This document shows, one piece after another, positions 37,229 to 45,829 of a DNA stretch of 64,000 bases. The position numbers and the translations under genes are program-made. The notes beneath the pieces are model-generated. The model was not told the origin of the DNA, did no database searches, and saw only the letters and a list, made by a program, of their open reading frames with translations. Source of the stretch: Saccharothrix saharensis (lineage in GTDB: Bacteria > Actinomycetota > Actinomycetes > Mycobacteriales > Pseudonocardiaceae). The stretch covers positions 4,960,001 to 5,024,000 of the forward strand of contig NZ_VFPP01000001.1 of NCBI RefSeq assembly GCF_006716745.1, written 5' to 3'. Every line of letters starts with the position of its first letter. Position 1 is the first letter of the stretch.

Positions 37229-37705
37229 TCAAGCAGGTCGTCCACTGACCGCGGAGCACGGCGGTAACGGGAAACCTGCCGCCGCAGCGGCGTCCGGGAA
37301 CAGGTCGAGCTGGTCCTGTAGGAAGTCGTCCTGGTGCACCGCTACCACGTCGTACTCCTGGAGCACGCTGTCCGGGAAGTCCTTCAAGTTCTCGGTCACC
37401 AGGACTTCGGCTCCCCCTCGAACAGCGGCGGCGAGGACGTGCCGGTCCTTCGGGTGGTTCTCCATCGAGTCGATCAGGTGCTCGTAGCCCAGAACTCGCG
37501 CATCGGGGAAGTGGCAGGTCATCTGGTCGACGCGGTGGGCCACCTGTTCTGCTGTCGCACCGCGCTTGAGCATGTTGCGGTCGAGTTCGGTGAGCACGCC
37601 CTCAGACCAGAGCGGTCGGTAGACTCCGCTCTCGGCGACGCTCAGAAGCGTGTCGCACAGGTATGGCTTGAGCAGCACGCAGGTGTCGAGGAAGACGGGG
37701 AACAA
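37229..37705 (-). CDS. PIN-domain toxin of a type II toxin-antitoxin pair
   Basis: A 158-aa VapC-like ribonuclease. PIN acidic residues: D7 in FPVFLDTCVLL, E40 in LTELDRN, D87 in NHPKDRHVLAAAV, and N106/D109 in VTENLKDF. The start is TTG 37705, three nt after the antitoxin stop; no better start is in frame. Its C-terminal tail (from about 140) is Pro/Ala-rich and may be read-through into flanking sequence at the insertion edge. The toxin would cleave RNA when the upstream HTH antitoxin is lost. Confidence 0.87.
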   Translation of the reverse strand: MFPVFLDTCVLLKPYLCDTLLSVAESGVYRPLWSEGVLTELDRNMLKRGATAEQVAHRVDQMTCHFPDARVLGYEHLIDSMENHPKDRHVLAAAVRGGAEVLVTENLKDFPDSVLQEYDVVAVHQDDFLQDQLDLFPDAAAAAGFPLPPCSAVSGRPA

Positions 37706-37708
37706 GAA

Positions 37709-38197
37709 TCACCTGTGCTCGTCAGTCGGCATCCGCTCGAACGGCGTGTCCAGAGGCAGGTCGTACAAGCCGCCTTCCTCACCGGCCCGCACCATCTCGT
37801 CCAGACCGACCGCCCGTGCCCGGCGGGCGCGTTCCCGGTACGCGAGCAGGTCGGCCAGTCGGACCCGGCGATGCCGGTTCGGTTGCTCGTACGGGATCTC
37901 TCCCGCTTCGAGCAGGCGCACCAGGGTCGGCCGCGAAACACCGAGCAGTTGCGCGGCCTCGCTCGTGGTCAGGACGGTGTGCTGGGGTGCGACGGTGATC
38001 GCCAAGCCTTGGGACATGGCGGCCACGACGCTGCGGAGCACGTCGAACACTTCAGCGGGCAGTTCCAGTCGAGTGCCGTCCGGGGCGAGCAGTGCGGCGG
38101 TTCCGCCACCTGGGCGGGCCAATGCCGCGACCCAGGACGACAGCGCTTCCGAACTCGCAGGCGGCAGCAGCGTGCGTTCTCCCATGGTCGCTGTCAT
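37709..38197 (-). CDS. HTH antitoxin (excisionase-type DNA-binding domain)
   Basis: A 162-aa protein. The excisionase-like helix-turn-helix LTTSEAAQLLGVSRPTLVRLLEAGEIPYE (about 76-104) is followed by the wing RHRRVRLADLLAYRERARR. The C-terminal 40 residues (DEMVRAGEEGGLYDLPLDTPF) probably bind the PIN toxin. ATG 38197 overlaps the palindrome TGTAGCTACA (38197-38206), a likely autoregulatory site. TACTGT nine nt upstream could be the -10 box of a leaderless transcript. It precedes the toxin gene, the usual order. Confidence 0.85.
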   Translation of the reverse strand: MTATMGERTLLPPASSEALSSWVAALARPGGGTAALLAPDGTRLELPAEVFDVLRSVVAAMSQGLAITVAPQHTVLTTSEAAQLLGVSRPTLVRLLEAGEIPYEQPNRHRRVRLADLLAYRERARRARAVGLDEMVRAGEEGGLYDLPLDTPFERMPTDEHR

Positions 38198-38206
38198 GTA
38201 GCTACA
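38197..38206. promoter_or_regulatory. Autoregulatory palindrome of the toxin-antitoxin pair
   Basis: TGTAGCTACA, a perfect 10-bp palindrome touching the antitoxin start codon. Autorepression through such a site is standard for type II modules; here it is inferred from position. Confidence 0.5.
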
Positions 38207-38272
38207 GTAGCGCGAAACGAACAGAACGAAAGATCGTTCATCCACATGGTGGACGTCTGAAATAAGCCAGTG

Positions 38273-38439
38273 CGCGAGTCGTGTTGGATCGGGACGTGAC
38301 GACCGCACAACGACGCCGTGCCCGTGTCCGCGCCCCCGAGCTGGTGGGTCGCGGGTGGCTCAACACGGGTGGGCGCGACATCAGGCTGGCCGACCTGCGC
38401 GGCAAGGTGGTGCTGCTCGACTTCTGGTCGTTCTGCTGC
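38273..38439 (+). repeat. 167-bp direct repeat, copy 2
   Basis: Matches 36976-37142 at 163/167 positions. It covers the GTG start and first 53 codons of the intact NHLRC2-like gene, ending inside the CCINC redox motif. Confidence 0.95.
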
Positions 38440-40131
38440 ATCAACTGCCTGCACGTGCTCGACGAGCTGCGCCCGCTCGAAGCCGAGTTCGCCGACGTCC
38501 TGGTCACGGTCGGCGTCCACTCGCCCAAGTTCGCGCACGAGGCGGAGCCCGCCGCGCTCGAAGCGGCCGTCGAGCGGTACGAGGTGGAGCACCCCGTGCT
38601 GGACGACCCCGAGCTGACCACGTGGCAGAACTACGCGGTGAAGGCGTGGCCCACGCTCGTCCTGGTCGACCCCGAGGGCTACGTCGTGCACGTGGCCTCC
38701 GGCGAGGGCCACCTCGACGCGCTGCGCCAGATCGTGTCCGAGATCGTCGCCGAGCACGACGCGAAGGGCACCCTGCACCGCGGCGACGGCCCGTACGTCG
38801 CCCCGCCGCCCCGCGAGACCGAGCTCCGGTTCCCCGCCAAGGCGGTCCTCACGCCGAACCACACGTTGCTGGTCAGCGACTCCGCGCACCACAGCCTGGT
38901 CGAGCTCGACCTCGACGGCGAGACCGTCCTCCGGCGCATCGGCACCGGGGAACGCGGCCGCCGCGACGGCCTGGAGCCCACCTTCTCCGAACCCGCCGGC
39001 ATCGCGCTGCTGCCCGCCGACGTCGCCGCCGGGGTCGGCTACCACGCGGTCGTCGCCGACACGGTCAACCACCTGCTGCGCGGCCTGAACCTCGACACCG
39101 GCGAGGTCACCACCGTCGCGGGCACCGGCGAGCAGTGGCGCGACGGCGACACCGACGGCCCCGCCGAGGCCGTCGACCTCACCAGCCCGTGGGACGTGGC
39201 CTGGTGGGAGCCCGCGGGCGGCGTGGCCATCGCGATGGCGGGCAACCACACGCTCGGCCTGTTCCGGCCGCGGGAGCGCCGCGTCGAGCGGCTCGCCGGC
39301 ACCACCGTCGAAGGCCTGCACGACGGCCCGGCCGCGGAGGCGTTCTTCGCCCAGACCTCGGGCCTGGCCGCCGACGGCGACCGGCTGTGGCTGGTCGACT
39401 CCGAGACGTCCGCGCTGCGCTGGCTGGACGCCGACCGCACCGTGCACACCGCGATCGGCAAGGGCCTGTTCGACTTCGGCCACCGCGACGGCCCGGCCGA
39501 CCAGGCGCTGCTCCAGCACCCGCTGGGCGTCACCGTCCTGCCCGGCGGCCAGGTCGCCGTCGCCGACACCTACAACGGCGCCATCCGCCGCTACGACCCG
39601 GCCACCGGCGAGGTGTCCACCCTGGCCACGGACGTCGCCGAGCCGTCCGACGCGGTCCTGGTCGACGGCGAGCTGGTCGTCGTGGCCTCCGCCGCCCACC
39701 GCCTGGAACGCCCGGTCGCGCCCGGCGCGAAGCTGGTCAGCGGCGAGGCGCACCAGGTGCGCCGGCCGCCGTCGGTGATCGCGTCCGGCGACGTGGAGAT
39801 CGCGGTCGTGTTCACCCCGCCGACCGGGCAGAAGCTGGACGACCGGTTCGGCCCGTCCACGCGGCTGGAGATCACCAGCTCCCCGCCGGAGCTGCTGGCC
39901 GAGGGCGCGGGCGTCGGCACGGACCTGGTGCGGGCGCTGCGCGTCGCCGAGGGCTTCACCGAGGGCGTCCTGCACATCGTCGCCCAGGCCGCGAGCTGCA
40001 CGGACGACCCGAGCGTCGAGCACCCGGTGTGCAAGCTGGCCCGGCAGGACTGGGGCGTGCCGGTCCGGGTGGTGGAGGACGGGCCCCGGCGGCTACCCCT
40101 CATGATGGGCGGCCTCGACGAAGGCATCTAG
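38281..40131 (+). CDS. NHLRC2-like thioredoxin/NHL-repeat protein
   Basis: A 616-aa protein with an N-terminal thioredoxin-like domain (about 30-165) and a C-terminal NHL beta-propeller (about 175-530, repeats such as LLVSDSAHHSLVELDLDG and VAVADTYNGAIRRYD). The redox motif WSFCCINCLHVLDEL (C53-x-x-C56) is the NHLRC2 signature. No signal peptide, so cytosolic. The C-terminal 90 residues form a beta-sandwich-like tail. Role in bacteria unknown; probably thiol-disulfide chemistry on a bound partner. Start GTG 38281 or GTG 38296. Its first 158 bp are duplicated upstream. A GroES-like gene follows within ten bp. Confidence 0.9.
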   Translation: MLDRDVTTAQRRRARVRAPELVGRGWLNTGGRDIRLADLRGKVVLLDFWSFCCINCLHVLDELRPLEAEFADVLVTVGVHSPKFAHEAEPAALEAAVERYEVEHPVLDDPELTTWQNYAVKAWPTLVLVDPEGYVVHVASGEGHLDALRQIVSEIVAEHDAKGTLHRGDGPYVAPPPRETELRFPAKAVLTPNHTLLVSDSAHHSLVELDLDGETVLRRIGTGERGRRDGLEPTFSEPAGIALLPADVAAGVGYHAVVADTVNHLLRGLNLDTGEVTTVAGTGEQWRDGDTDGPAEAVDLTSPWDVAWWEPAGGVAIAMAGNHTLGLFRPRERRVERLAGTTVEGLHDGPAAEAFFAQTSGLAADGDRLWLVDSETSALRWLDADRTVHTAIGKGLFDFGHRDGPADQALLQHPLGVTVLPGGQVAVADTYNGAIRRYDPATGEVSTLATDVAEPSDAVLVDGELVVVASAAHRLERPVAPGAKLVSGEAHQVRRPPSVIASGDVEIAVVFTPPTGQKLDDRFGPSTRLEITSSPPELLAEGAGVGTDLVRALRVAEGFTEGVLHIVAQAASCTDDPSVEHPVCKLARQDWGVPVRVVEDGPRRLPLMMGGLDEGI

Positions 40132-40140
40132 ACTCTGCGA

Positions 40141-40461
40141 GTGCCCGATGTCAAGCTCGAAATCCAGATGCTGCACGACCGCGTGATGGTGCGGATATCG
40201 CCGGAGGACGGAGAACGCCGCAGCAGCGGTGGCATCGTGATCCCGGCGACCGCCCAGATGGCGAAGCGCCTGGCCTGGGGGGACGTGCTCGGCGTCGGCA
40301 CGAACGTGCGGCACGTCAAGGTCGGCGACCGGGTGCTGTTCAACCCCGAGGACCAGTTCGAGGTCGAGGTGCAGGGCAACACCTACCTCGTCATGAGGGA
40401 ACGGGACGTGCACGCGACCGCGACCGAGCGGACCGACCACGGGACCGGGCTCTACCTGTGA
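40141..40461 (+). CDS. GroES-family (Cpn10) co-chaperone-like protein
   Basis: A 106-aa protein with the Cpn10 fold: MLHDRVMVRISPEDGERRSSGGIVIP (mobile-loop region), AWGDVLGVGTNVRHVKVGDRVLFNPED, and TYLVMRERDVHAT. Length and order fit GroES, but the sequence differs from groES of groEL operons and no GroEL gene is near. It starts at GTG 40141, nine nt after the NHLRC2-like stop, so they are probably co-transcribed. Such stand-alone paralogues occur in actinobacteria; whether it caps GroEL is not clear. Confidence 0.82.
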   Translation: MPDVKLEIQMLHDRVMVRISPEDGERRSSGGIVIPATAQMAKRLAWGDVLGVGTNVRHVKVGDRVLFNPEDQFEVEVQGNTYLVMRERDVHATATERTDHGTGLYL

Positions 40462-40485
40462 GATTCGCGGTGAGACCTGTGAACC

Positions 40486-40520
40486 ACCCGACCGTGATCG
40501 ACGCGTGACGACGGTCGGGT
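40486..40520 (+). terminator. Possible terminator after GroES-like gene
   Basis: ACCCGACCGT (40486-40495) and ACGGTCGGGT (40511-40520), 10-bp stem with a 15-nt loop and no T-run. Weak terminator or operator for the VanW gene. Confidence 0.4.
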
Positions 40521-40560
40521 AAGCAGTCCCAGGACCTTGCGAGAGGCAAGAGGGGGAGCG

Positions 40561-42807
40561 GTGCCGGAGAACCAGCGACCGGAGTACGACGCTGAGCGGA
40601 CCAAGGCGATGGAGCCGGTCCGCCCGTCGGGCACCGCTTCGGAGCGGACGACGAAGATCACCGCCGGGTCGGCGGCCGAGGCCGAGTGGCCCCAGGAGGA
40701 GCCGGACACCGAACCGGACACCCGCGAGGACTCCTCGGCCACGGTCCGCAACGTGACGCCGCCGTCGACCGCCGGCGACAACGCGACGGCCCCGCCGAGC
40801 GTCTCTCCTCATGTGACGCAGCAGCACCCGCCGCGCAACGCGCAGCAGAACCCGTCGAGGGGCCCGGACGCCACCCAGGCGATCCCGCCGGCCGGCGACC
40901 GGACGCGCGCCCTCGCACCCCCGCCGTCCGCCGAGCGGACCCAGATGATCAACACCCCGCCTGGTGGCTTCGACCGGCCGCCGTCGCCGTCGGAGGCCAC
41001 CACGGTCTTCGCCGCGCCGGTGTCCGTGCCCCCGGGCCCGGAGCCGCAGGCGACCGTCCACGGCCCGGTGATGGTCGACGGCGACGAGGCGGCCGACGAG
41101 GCGGACGCCCGCCGCAAGCGGCTGCGCAAGGGCGGGCTGATCGCCGCCGCCGTGCTCGGCGTGCTGGTCGTGCTCTACGGCCTGGACCTGGTCATCTCCG
41201 GCGGTGACGTGCCGCGCGGCGTGACCGTGGCGGGCGTGGACGTCGGCGGCCTGAGCCGCCCCGACGCCGAGCAGAAGCTGCGGGACGAGATCGGTCCCCG
41301 CCTGGCCGCGCCGGTGAAGGCGCGCGCGGGCGACGTGGAGACCGCGGTGGACCCGAAGGCGGCCGGCCTGGAGCTGGACTGGACCGCCACGCTGGACCGC
41401 GCGGGCAGCCAGCCGCTGTCCCCCGTCACCCGCATCACCTCGTTCTTCACCTCCCGCGAGGTCGGCTTCGCCACCGCGGGCGACCCGGGCAAGCTGACCG
41501 CCGCGCTGGAGGCGCTGCGCGCCGAGACCGACCACGACCCGGCCGAGGGCACCATCCGCTTCGAGGGCGCCACGCCGGTCGCGGTCGACCCGAAGCAGGG
41601 CCAGAAGCTGGACGTGCCGGGCGCGACGGACAAGCTGCTGGCCGACTGGGCCGACGGCGGCACGGTCGAGCTGCCGGTGGCCACCACCCCGGTCAAGACG
41701 ACCAAGGAGGGCGTGGCGAAGGCGCTGGAGGAGGTCGCCAAGCCCGCCACCGCCGCGCCGCTGATCATCCAGGGCGAGGGCAAGGACGCGACGCTCACGC
41801 CCGAGCAGCTGGCCACCGTGCTGGTGTTCGAGCCCGCCGACGACGGCAGCCTGACCGCGAAGGTCGACAACGGCAAGGTCGTCGAGCACGCCGGTCCGCA
41901 GCTCAAGGACACGGAGAAGGAGGGCAAGGACGCCCAGATCGTGTTCGAGGGCGGCCGGCCGGTGGTCAAGGAGTCCGTCGACGGCCTCGGCATCGACTGG
42001 GACAAGTCCCTGGCCACGGCGCTCGAGGTGCTCAAGCGCGACAACGAGCGCGCCATCAAGGCCGAGTACAAGCACACGCCCGCGAAGGTGACCACCGAGC
42101 AGGCGAACAAGATGGGCATCAAGGAGGTCATCGGCGAGTTCCAGACCGGTGGCTTCGTGGCCGCGTCCGGCACCAACATCCGCGTCGTGGCCGAGAAGGT
42201 GAACGGCGCGATCGTGAAGCCGGGCGAGACGTTCAGCCTGAACGGCTACACCGGCCCGCGCGGCACCGCGCAGGGCTACGTCGAGGCGGGCATCATCGAG
42301 AACGGCGTGCCCGGCAAGGCGGTGGGCGGCGGCATCTCGCAGTTCGCCACCACGCTCTACAACGCGGCCTACCACGCGGGCATGAAGGACGCGGGCCACA
42401 AGGAGCACAGCTACTGGATCTCGCGGTACCCGAAGGGGCGCGAGGCCACCGTGTTCATGGACGGCGCGGGCAACAGCCTGATCGACATCAAGTTCACCAA
42501 CCCGGACGAGACCGGGGTGGCGATCCAGACGATCTGGACCCCGTCCTCGATCAAGATCGTGCTGTGGGGCACCAAGAACTACGACGTGACGGGCTCGACC
42601 AGCGCCGAGTTCAACCACACGCAGCCGCAGGAGCGCAAGGTCGACAAGCCGGACTGCCAGGCCAGCGCCGGCTCGCCGGGCTTCTCGGTGACCGACACCC
42701 GCACGATCACCGACCGCCGCACGGGCCAGAGCCGGCAGGAGAGCCGGACGGTCCGGTACGACCCGCAGTACAAGATCGTGTGCGAGCCGCCGCCCCCGGG
42801 CGGCTGA
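40561..42807 (+). CDS. VanW-family membrane-anchored cell-wall protein
   Basis: A 748-aa protein. A cytoplasmic, Pro/Thr-rich N-terminus (1-190) carries several TQ-I or TT-V-F motifs (ATQAIP, RTQMIN, EATTVF), the style of Ser/Thr-kinase phosphosites that bind FHA domains. One membrane helix (about 191-212) is followed by two peptidoglycan-binding PG_binding_4-like domains (about 220-580) and a C-terminal VanW domain (about 590-715, with VKPGETFSLNGYTGPR and GGGISQFATTLYNAAY). Probably a cell-wall maintenance factor acting outside the membrane. GTG 40561 has GGGGAG just upstream. Confidence 0.88.
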   Translation: MPENQRPEYDAERTKAMEPVRPSGTASERTTKITAGSAAEAEWPQEEPDTEPDTREDSSATVRNVTPPSTAGDNATAPPSVSPHVTQQHPPRNAQQNPSRGPDATQAIPPAGDRTRALAPPPSAERTQMINTPPGGFDRPPSPSEATTVFAAPVSVPPGPEPQATVHGPVMVDGDEAADEADARRKRLRKGGLIAAAVLGVLVVLYGLDLVISGGDVPRGVTVAGVDVGGLSRPDAEQKLRDEIGPRLAAPVKARAGDVETAVDPKAAGLELDWTATLDRAGSQPLSPVTRITSFFTSREVGFATAGDPGKLTAALEALRAETDHDPAEGTIRFEGATPVAVDPKQGQKLDVPGATDKLLADWADGGTVELPVATTPVKTTKEGVAKALEEVAKPATAAPLIIQGEGKDATLTPEQLATVLVFEPADDGSLTAKVDNGKVVEHAGPQLKDTEKEGKDAQIVFEGGRPVVKESVDGLGIDWDKSLATALEVLKRDNERAIKAEYKHTPAKVTTEQANKMGIKEVIGEFQTGGFVAASGTNIRVVAEKVNGAIVKPGETFSLNGYTGPRGTAQGYVEAGIIENGVPGKAVGGGISQFATTLYNAAYHAGMKDAGHKEHSYWISRYPKGREATVFMDGAGNSLIDIKFTNPDETGVAIQTIWTPSSIKIVLWGTKNYDVTGSTSAEFNHTQPQERKVDKPDCQASAGSPGFSVTDTRTITDRRTGQSRQESRTVRYDPQYKIVCEPPPPGG

Positions 42808-42853
42808 GCAGGCACGACGGTTCACGGTAGCCACGATTGGGTATCACCCGGTC

Positions 42854-43663
42854 GTGGCTACCAACGTGCAAGAGGTGCGGAGACATCCCGCGGTCCAGGC
42901 CTTCGGCCGCGCCGGGATGGTGTGCTACGGGCTCGTCCACGTCCTCTTGGCGGCGTTGACGGCACAGGTCGTCCTCGGTGACACCGGGGAGAAGACCGAC
43001 CAGAAGGGTGCGGTCGCCACCCTCGCCGAGACGTCGCTCGGCCCGGTCCTGCTGTGGGTCCTGGCCCTCGGCCTGTTCGCGTTCGCCGTGTGGCAGCTCG
43101 CCATGGCCGCCGGCGGGTACGGGTGGGTCACGAAGAAGCGCAAGCGGATCTACCGGCGGTGCGGGTCCGTCGGCCGTGCCATCACCGGCACGGTGATCGG
43201 CATCGCCGCGATCAACTACGCGACCGGCACGTCCCAGAAGAGCGGCACCGAGCAGTCCCAGACGTGGACCGCGCGGCTGCTGGCGCTGCCGTTCGGTCAG
43301 GTCCTGGTGGGTCTGGTGGCGTTGTTCGTCATCGGCCTCGGTGTCATGGTGGCCCGCAAGGGCGTGAAGAAGTCCTTCGAGGACGACCTGAACATGTCGG
43401 AGCTGCCGCCGGCGACGCGCTCGTGGGTGGAGCGGCTGGGTCGGATCGGCTGGATCGGCAAGGGCGCGTCGTACGCGCTCATCGGCGTCCTGGTCGCGTT
43501 CGCCGCGATCAACGCCGACCCGTCGGAGTCCGGCGGCATGGACAAGGCGCTGCACACGCTGGCCGCGCAGCCGTACGGCGTGATCGCGCTGGCGGTGATC
43601 GCGGTCGGCTTCCTGGGCTTCGGCGCGTACTGCTTCGCGGCCGCCAAGGCGCACAAGGGCTGA
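42854..43663 (+). CDS. DUF1206 membrane protein
   Basis: A 269-aa integral membrane protein with six helices arranged as three repeated pairs, each starting with a Gly-rich RxGxxxxGxxY/HxLxA pattern (FGRAGMVCYGLVHVLLAAL; GRIGWIGKGASYALIGVLVA), the DUF1206 layout. Function of the family unknown. Start GTG 42854; followed by two tandem terminators. No operon partner beyond possible co-transcription with the VanW gene 47 bp upstream. Confidence 0.9.
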   Translation: MATNVQEVRRHPAVQAFGRAGMVCYGLVHVLLAALTAQVVLGDTGEKTDQKGAVATLAETSLGPVLLWVLALGLFAFAVWQLAMAAGGYGWVTKKRKRIYRRCGSVGRAITGTVIGIAAINYATGTSQKSGTEQSQTWTARLLALPFGQVLVGLVALFVIGLGVMVARKGVKKSFEDDLNMSELPPATRSWVERLGRIGWIGKGASYALIGVLVAFAAINADPSESGGMDKALHTLAAQPYGVIALAVIAVGFLGFGAYCFAAAKAHKG

Positions 43664-43687
43664 GCCGCGCGCGAACGGCAACAGCGG

Positions 43688-43717
43688 AAGGGCGGCACCC
43701 CGCGGGGTGCCGCCCTT
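43688..43717. terminator. Terminator hairpin 1 after DUF1206 gene
   Basis: AAGGGCGGCACCCC (43688-43701) pairs with GGGGTGCCGCCCTT (43704-43717), followed by TCA. Perfect 14-bp dyad, 25 bp after the stop. Confidence 0.75.
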
Positions 43718-43735
43718 TCACCTGTCGAAGCACGC

Positions 43736-43765
43736 GCAGGGGTCCCCGCCCAGGGGGACCCCTGC
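43736..43765. terminator. Terminator hairpin 2, shared with FadE5-like gene
   Basis: GCAGGGGTCCCC (43736-43747) pairs with GGGGACCCCTGC (43754-43765), followed by TTTCA. Tandem with the previous hairpin; it probably insulates the convergent dehydrogenase gene. Confidence 0.75.
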
Positions 43766-43811
43766 TTTCATCCTGCCCGAGGGGTCTGACAATTCCGGCT
43801 GTCCGGCCGGG

Positions 43812-45650
43812 TCAGAAGGAGGCCTCGTCCACGTCCATGAGGGCGTTGTCGGTGGCCTCGGCGATCTTGCGGCGGGCGGTGAGCTCCGGCAGCACGGTCT
43901 TGGCGAAGAACGACGCCACCGCGATCTTGCCCTCGTAGAACGCCTTGTCCTTGGCCGACACCGGGCCGTCGAGCTTGGCCAGCGCCACGTCGGCCTGGCG
44001 CAGCAGCAGCCAGCCCACGAGCACGTCACCGGCGGTCATCAGCAGGCGGACGGTGTTCTGGCCGACCTTGTAGAGGTTGCGGACGTCCTCCTGCGAGCTG
44101 GTCAGGAAGCCGATCATCGCGCCGAGCATGCCCTGGAGGTCTTCGAGCGCCCGCTTGAGCAGCGCCCGCTCCTCCTTCAGCCGGCCGTTGCCGCCCTCGT
44201 TGTCGAGGAACTGCTGGATCTCGCCGTTGAGGAAGCCCAGCGCCTGGCCCTTGTCGCGGATGATCTTGCGGAAGAAGAAGTCCAGCGACTGGATCGCGGT
44301 GGTGCCCTCGTACAGCGAGTCGATCTTGGAGTCCCGGATGTACTGCTCGATCGGGTACTCCTGCAGGAAGCCGGAACCGCCCAGGACCTGCAACGACTGT
44401 GCCAACTGCTCGTACGCGCGCTCCGAGCCGACGCCCTTGACGATCGGCAGCAGCAGGTCGTTGACCTTCTCCGCCAGCTCCTTGTCCGCCCCGCCCAGGG
44501 CGATCTTGTCCTGCTGCGTGGCGGTGTAGAGGTAGACGGCGCGCAGGCCCTCGGCGTAGGCCTTCTGCAGCATCAGCAGGCGGCGCACGTCCGGGTGGTT
44601 GGTGATGGTGACGCGCGGCGCGGTCTTGTCCGTCATCCGGGTCAGGTCGGCGCTCTGCACCCGCTCCTTGGCGTAGGACAGGGCGTTGAGGTAGCCGGTC
44701 GACAGGGTGCCGATGGCCTTCGTGCCGACCATCATCCGCGCGTACTCGATGACCTGGAACATCTGCGCGATGCCGTCGTGCACCTCGCCGAGCAGCCAGC
44801 CCTTGGCCGGGACGCCGTGCTGGCCGAACGTCAGCTCGCACGTGGTCGAGACCTTGAGGCCCATCTTGTGCTCGACGTTGGTGACGAAGGCGCCGTTGCG
44901 CTCGCCGGTCGACTCACCGGTCTCCGGGTCGAAGTGCCACTTCGGCACGAGGAACAGCGACAGGCCCTTGGTGCCCGGCTTCGGCTCGATGCCGGGGCCC
45001 TCGGGACGGGCCAGCACCAGGTGCATGATGTTCTCGGTCATGTCCTGGTCGGCGGAGGTGATGAACCGCTTCACGCCGTCGATGTGCCAGGTGCCGTCGT
45101 CCTGCAGGGTGGCCTTGGCGCGGCCCGCGCCCACGTCGGAACCGGCGTCCGGCTCGGTCAGCACCATGGTGGCGCCCCAGCCGCGCTCGATCATGATCTC
45201 GGCCCAGCGCTTCTGCTGCTCGGTGCCGTTGCGGTAGACGACCGAGGCGAAGTTCGGGCCGGCCAGGTACATGTAGATGGCCGGGTTCGCGCCCAGGATC
45301 AGCTCGGAGGCCGCCCACTGGACCGACGGCGGGATGCCGAAGCCGCCCAGCTCGTTCGGCAGCGACAGCCGGTACCACTCGCCGTCCCAGACGGCCTGGT
45401 AGGACTTCTTGAACGACTCCGGCAGCGTGGCCGAGTGGGTCTTCGGGTCGAAGACCGGGGGGTTGCGGTCGGCGTCGGCGAAGGACTCCGCCAGCGGCCC
45501 GACCGCCAGGTTGTTGAGCTCGGCAAGCACGCCGCGCGCGGTGTCCTCGTCGGACTGCTCGAACGGCCCCGTGCCGAGGTGGTCCTGCACGTTGAAGACC
45601 TCGAACAGGTTGAACTCGAGGTCCCGGACGTTGCTCTTGTAGTGACCCAT
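43812..45650 (-). CDS. FadE5-like acyl-CoA dehydrogenase
   Basis: A 612-aa enzyme of the large (about 600-aa) acyl-CoA dehydrogenase class, as mycobacterial FadE5: an extra C-terminal helical domain follows the usual fold. It begins [18 protein letters not shown], the hallmark start. FAD/substrate blocks are [19 protein letters not shown] and [13 protein letters not shown]; later [32 protein letters not shown] carries the catalytic Glu. I chose ATG 45650 by homology to that start; GTG 45662 is also in frame. Two copies of the lipid-regulon dyad lie 37-74 bp upstream. Electrons go to ETF and from there probably to the EtfD-like reductase at 54076. Confidence 0.93.
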   Translation of the reverse strand: MGHYKSNVRDLEFNLFEVFNVQDHLGTGPFEQSDEDTARGVLAELNNLAVGPLAESFADADRNPPVFDPKTHSATLPESFKKSYQAVWDGEWYRLSLPNELGGFGIPPSVQWAASELILGANPAIYMYLAGPNFASVVYRNGTEQQKRWAEIMIERGWGATMVLTEPDAGSDVGAGRAKATLQDDGTWHIDGVKRFITSADQDMTENIMHLVLARPEGPGIEPKPGTKGLSLFLVPKWHFDPETGESTGERNGAFVTNVEHKMGLKVSTTCELTFGQHGVPAKGWLLGEVHDGIAQMFQVIEYARMMVGTKAIGTLSTGYLNALSYAKERVQSADLTRMTDKTAPRVTITNHPDVRRLLMLQKAYAEGLRAVYLYTATQQDKIALGGADKELAEKVNDLLLPIVKGVGSERAYEQLAQSLQVLGGSGFLQEYPIEQYIRDSKIDSLYEGTTAIQSLDFFFRKIIRDKGQALGFLNGEIQQFLDNEGGNGRLKEERALLKRALEDLQGMLGAMIGFLTSSQEDVRNLYKVGQNTVRLLMTAGDVLVGWLLLRQADVALAKLDGPVSAKDKAFYEGKIAVASFFAKTVLPELTARRKIAEATDNALMDVDEASF

Positions 45651-45686
45651 CTCGTCGCTCACTCCATGCTGGTCGGGGCGGTCCCC

Positions 45687-45724
45687 CTACTGACCGGTAA
45701 CAACAGGGTATTACCTGTCAGTAA
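45687..45724. promoter_or_regulatory. Paired operators upstream of FadE5-like gene
   Basis: TTACCGGTCAGTAG on the minus strand (45687-45700) and TTACCTGTCAGTAA on the plus strand (45711-45724), inverted to each other. Same 14-bp motif as at 26752 and 56402. Located just upstream of the FadE5-like start. Confidence 0.78.
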
Positions 45725-45829
45725 CCCCGGCAAGGCCGAGGAGCGGGGTGTGGCGAACCAGACGTCACTGAGCTGCGGTTTTCGTGCCGGAGATCGACTT
45801 GTTCCTTCGGTGCCGCCGAGCGCGGGACG

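Noticed and set aside
40093..42834. A 913-codon minus-strand frame opposite the VanW gene
   Set aside because: It mirrors the VanW coding strand, has low-complexity Arg/His/Val composition and no ribosome site; shadow frame.
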